7,638 nucleotides of DNA from Pontiella desulfatans (GTDB taxonomy: Bacteria; Verrucomicrobiota; Kiritimatiellia; Kiritimatiellales; Pontiellaceae): assembly GCA_029287275.1 (NCBI GenBank), contig JARFRL010000051.1, positions 1 through 7,638 of the forward strand, in the 5' to 3' direction. The translations under genes and the position numbers were made by a program. Below are positions 5,355-7,638 of the stretch, one piece after another; position 1 is the stretch's first letter, and each line of letters begins with the position of its first letter. The notes beneath the pieces were generated by a model, which was not told the origin of the DNA, did not search any database, and saw only the letters and a list, made by a program, of their open reading frames with translations.

Positions 5355-7451
5355 CTAAAACTCGCAAGCGCAGCGGGTTGGTTGCTCGTCGGGGAAGTGC
5401 TCGCGCAACTCTCCGAGAAGGGCCTCATAGTTGATGGGTTTGGAAATGTAGCCATCAAAACCGTGGGAGAGGAAGTTTTCCCGCTCGCCCTTCATGGCGT
5501 TGGCGGTGACGACCACAATGGGAATTTTCGCCCCGCCGGGCATGGAGCGAATGGCTTTCGAGGCCGCGAGGCCGTCCATGACAGGCATTTGAATATCCAT
5601 AAAGATCAAATCAAACTCGTCGGCACGAAACGTCCTCACCGCTTGCGCCCCGTCGGAGACCGCCACCACCTCAACGCCCGCCTTGGCCAGCATGCGGCTG
5701 ATGACCTTTTGATTCACCACGTTGTCCTCCGCGAGCAGGACCCGCTTGCCCAGCGCGCCCGGAACCCGGTCCTCTCGCCCGGCCGAAGCCACGGAAACGG
5801 CGGAGAGGAAGTCCTGGCGTTCCGAACCCAACGCGGCGCTCAGGTCACATGGAAATAGAGGACGCCGTAGAATGACGCTAAACGCGGCGTCGAGCATGAA
5901 GTCGGGCGGTTGCTGGCTCAATCCGCACATGGCCACGAGTTTCGGCTCCCGCCCCGCGGCGTGCGTCCGCACCCATTGGTTAAGCCGCGCCAGCTCCCTT
6001 TGCGTCACATGGGAATCCAGCACGAAGTAATCAAACCACGCGTTGCTTTTCCGCAGCGCGTCGAGCAATTCGTCGAAACAGGTTGTGACCACCGCGTCCA
6101 TCTCGAGCGACCGCGCGGAATGATACAAGGTCATGCGACTCAACGGATTCGCGCAGCAGCCCGCGATCCGGGCCCCGCTAAACGGCATGGACGCCGCGGC
6201 GGGCTCCGTCGAAACCATCGTGCCCACGCGCGCCGTGAAGTAGAATTTCGTGCCACACCCAGGCGAACTCTCGGCGCGGATATCCCCGTCCATCGTCTGG
6301 GCGATACGACGGGAAATCGTCAACCCCAGCCCTGTCCCCCCAAACTTGCGGGTTGTGGAAACATCAGCCTGAACAAAGGGATTAAACACGCGGTCGAGCG
6401 TCTCCTCGTCCATGCCGATGCCGGAGTCCTCGACGGTAAACAAGATTTCGCCGGCCTCTTTTCCGCGGAACTTGTAGCCAACCGCGAGCGAGACATGCCC
6501 CTCGCGGGTAAACTTGATCGCGTTGGAAAGCAGGTTCACCAGCACCTGCCGGATCCGCGTGGGATCGCCCAAAACCACCAAGGGCACGCATTCGTCGACG
6601 ACGCAGCCCAACTCAAGCCCCCGCTCAAAGGCGTTGACCGCCAGCAAACGGCAGAGCGACCGCGCCATTTCACGGACATTCACGGTGATATGCTCCAGCT
6701 CAAAGCTGGACGACTCCACCTTCGACAGGTCGAGAATGTCGTTGATGATTTCGAGCAGGGCCTCCGAGGAGGAGCAGATGTCGCGTACATATTCATGCTG
6801 GACATCGTCGAGGCTTGTCCCCCTCAACAACTGGCTCATACCCATTATGCCATTCATGGGGGTGCGGATCTCATGGCTCATGTTCGCGAGAAAACTACTT
6901 TTGGCCTCGCTGGCCTTCGAGGCCTCGCGGCTGGCGATTCGCAGCCGCTCGTTCATGTCCCGCACGTTCTCAGCCATCGTCCGGGTCTGCTCGAGTTGCT
7001 GAACGAGCAAACGCTGCTGAAGCGCCACGAGCAACCGGGAGGAAATGCTCCCCAGAAATCCCTCATGCTCGTCCAAAAGGATCACATCTTGATTGAGGTC
7101 GGGCACCTCGCCGGAAAAATGCGACTGCAAAGCGTCGCGCAGACGGGTTCCCTGCCACAGCACCCGGATGTTGGTCTCCATATGCGCGGCGACCCGATCC
7201 TTGTCATACAGCGCGTGGCCGTACGGCCCCGCCCACAACGTACTGAGATAAGCGCGGGAACACACCCCGACCACCTCGCCGTCGCTCATGACCGCGACAT
7301 AACTCAAGTCGACCGACTTGAACAACACGCTGACTTCCTCGATCGTCGTTTCGACGGCAACCCACGTTCGATGATGCGTAAAGGACGTCAGGTCCTTCGT
7401 GTCAAAATCAACGTCGTTGCCCAGAATAATGTTGGTGGATTCCCCTATCAT
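5355..7451 (-). CDS. Soluble CBS-containing hybrid histidine kinase
   Basis: The protein has 698 residues and no membrane span, so it should sense a cytoplasmic signal. The order is: a divergent tandem CBS-like sensor region (about 22-145; SYVAVMSDGEVVGVCSR at 50-66), a coiled-coil-like linker (144-183), HisKA with SHEIRTPMNG and phosphorylated His193, and HATPase_c with N310 (N box), EDSGIGM (341-347), FNPFVQAD (356-363) and FGGTGLGL (370-377). A degenerate receiver (about 425-545) keeps Asp479 but lacks the acidic pair and has Arg530 for Lys. It is followed by an intact receiver (569-686) with E575/D576, acceptor D619, T649 and K671. No Hpt domain is present, so the phosphate must leave through a separate protein. 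No response regulator gene is adjacent. The ATG at 7451 has only a weak AAAGG site 7 nt upstream. CBS pairs often bind adenine nucleotides, and purH is next door, but a purine link is speculation. Confidence 0.93.
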   Translation of the reverse strand: MIGESTNIILGNDVDFDTKDLTSFTHHRTWVAVETTIEEVSVLFKSVDLSYVAVMSDGEVVGVCSRAYLSTLWAGPYGHALYDKDRVAAHMETNIRVLWQGTRLRDALQSHFSGEVPDLNQDVILLDEHEGFLGSISSRLLVALQQRLLVQQLEQTRTMAENVRDMNERLRIASREASKASEAKSSFLANMSHEIRTPMNGIMGMSQLLRGTSLDDVQHEYVRDICSSSEALLEIINDILDLSKVESSSFELEHITVNVREMARSLCRLLAVNAFERGLELGCVVDECVPLVVLGDPTRIRQVLVNLLSNAIKFTREGHVSLAVGYKFRGKEAGEILFTVEDSGIGMDEETLDRVFNPFVQADVSTTRKFGGTGLGLTISRRIAQTMDGDIRAESSPGCGTKFYFTARVGTMVSTEPAAASMPFSGARIAGCCANPLSRMTLYHSARSLEMDAVVTTCFDELLDALRKSNAWFDYFVLDSHVTQRELARLNQWVRTHAAGREPKLVAMCGLSQQPPDFMLDAAFSVILRRPLFPCDLSAALGSERQDFLSAVSVASAGREDRVPGALGKRVLLAEDNVVNQKVISRMLAKAGVEVVAVSDGAQAVRTFRADEFDLIFMDIQMPVMDGLAASKAIRSMPGGAKIPIVVVTANAMKGERENFLSHGFDGYISKPINYEALLGELREHFPDEQPTRCACEF

Positions 7452-7464
7452 ATGTACGCCTTTC

Positions 7465-7503
7465 GCACGGACCGTGCCATTAGGCCTTCACGCGGAAAGC
7501 CTA
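7465..7503 (-). promoter_or_regulatory. Palindromes in the kinase gene leader
   Basis: A perfect 13-bp palindrome, GCACGG-A-CCGTGC (7465-7477), lies 13 bp upstream of the kinase start codon. Beside it is a near-perfect inverted repeat, TAGGCCTT (7481-7488) and AAAGCCTA (7496-7503), with a 7-nt loop and one mismatch. A possible -10, TAGAAT, lies at 7514-7509 on the minus strand, but no good -35 sits at the right distance, because the purH terminator occupies that space. These may be operators or leader hairpins near the start. Confidence 0.35.
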
Positions 7504-7523
7504 ACTCGATTCTAACCAGACAC

Positions 7524-7561
7524 AAAAAAACCCGCTCGAAAAGCGGGCTTCGAGCGGGTTT
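7524..7561 (-). terminator. Strong Rho-independent terminator of purH
   Basis: A perfect 13-bp stem, AAACCCGCTCGAA (7528-7540) and TTCGAGCGGGTTT (7549-7561), has an 8-nt loop. On the minus strand it runs into a tract of seven U (7530-7524). It starts 20 nt past the purH stop codon, and so insulates the kinase gene from purH read-through. Confidence 0.93.
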
Positions 7562-7581
7562 GACGAGATCTATTCTCATGA

Positions 7582-7638
7582 TCAATGCTTGAAATGTCTC
7601 ATCGATGTGAACGCCATGGCGATGCCGTATTTGTCGCA
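7582..7638 (-). CDS. purH: PurH C-terminus (AICAR transformylase/IMP cyclohydrolase), 5' part outside window
   Basis: The last 18 codons and TGA stop (7584-7582) are visible on the minus strand, reading CDKYGIAMAFTSMRHFKH. This matches the conserved end of PurH, which typically closes with a pattern like GIAM-FTG-RHFRH. PurH carries out the last two steps of IMP synthesis: formylation of AICAR, then ring closure. The catalytic residues lie outside the window. A strong terminator 20 nt downstream confirms a real 3' end. The call rests on a short but distinctive tail. Confidence 0.85.
   Translation of the reverse strand, partial: CDKYGIAMAFTSMRHFKH

Noticed and set aside
3368..5434. 688-codon open frame on the plus strand
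   Set aside because: It runs antisense through deaD, whose motifs are complete. Its translation shows no domain and has the Arg/His/Val/Gly-rich look of a GC-rich antisense frame.
5147..5458. 103-codon minus-strand frame covering the 100-bp element
   Set aside because: It overlaps the kinase 3' end out of frame, has no RBS, and crosses the inverted repeats and candidate promoter. It shows no recognisable domain.
5910..7592. 560-codon open frame on the plus strand
   Set aside because: It is antisense to the histidine kinase and runs through the purH terminator. Composition is rich in His, Arg and Gln, with no motif.

Overview
The window is a 7.6 kb piece of a GC-rich bacterial chromosome with ordinary housekeeping and signalling content. 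It has five protein genes, two of them cut by the window ends. No rRNA, tRNA, CRISPR array, transposase, integrase or phage gene is visible. Dispersed GC-rich intergenic repeats, a Sec-exported protein of no recognised family and a RecQ of the non-HRDC type would fit an environmental Gram-negative lineage, perhaps of the Planctomycetes-Verrucomicrobia-Lentisphaerae-Kiritimatiellota type. That placement is a weak inference; nothing here fixes the taxon.

Layout from left to right. (1) Positions 1-908, minus strand: the N-terminal 302 residues of an exported, Met-rich protein of unknown function, cut by the left edge. (2) Positions 909-1253: a divergent intergenic region with an AT-rich promoter-like stretch beside the exported-protein gene and a GC-rich repeat nearer recQ. 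(3) Positions 1254-3167, plus strand: a RecQ-family DNA helicase with a GTG start, an extra domain between the helicase core and the zinc site, and no HRDC domain. (4) Positions 3168-3301: a second GC-rich repeat copy and a hairpin terminator between convergent genes. (5) Positions 3302-5029, minus strand: a DeaD/CsdA-type DEAD-box RNA helicase with a DbpA-like RNA-binding domain and an RGG-type tail. (6) Positions 5030-5354: a structured leader (two mutually exclusive hairpins, an operator-like palindrome, a candidate promoter) and a 100-bp element with imperfect terminal inverted repeats. (7) Positions 5355-7451, minus strand: a soluble CBS-HisKA-HATPase-pseudoreceiver-receiver hybrid histidine kinase. 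(8) Positions 7452-7581: kinase leader palindromes and a strong terminator. (9) Positions 7582-7638, minus strand: the last 18 codons of purH.

The genes do not form an obvious operon. purH, the kinase gene and deaD share a strand, but a strong terminator separates purH from the kinase and 325 bp of structured non-coding DNA separates the kinase from deaD. The most interesting material is non-coding: the deaD leader, the 100-bp inverted-repeat element and the paired GC-rich repeats. No coherent new multi-gene system is visible, and two helicases side by side do not by themselves suggest one.
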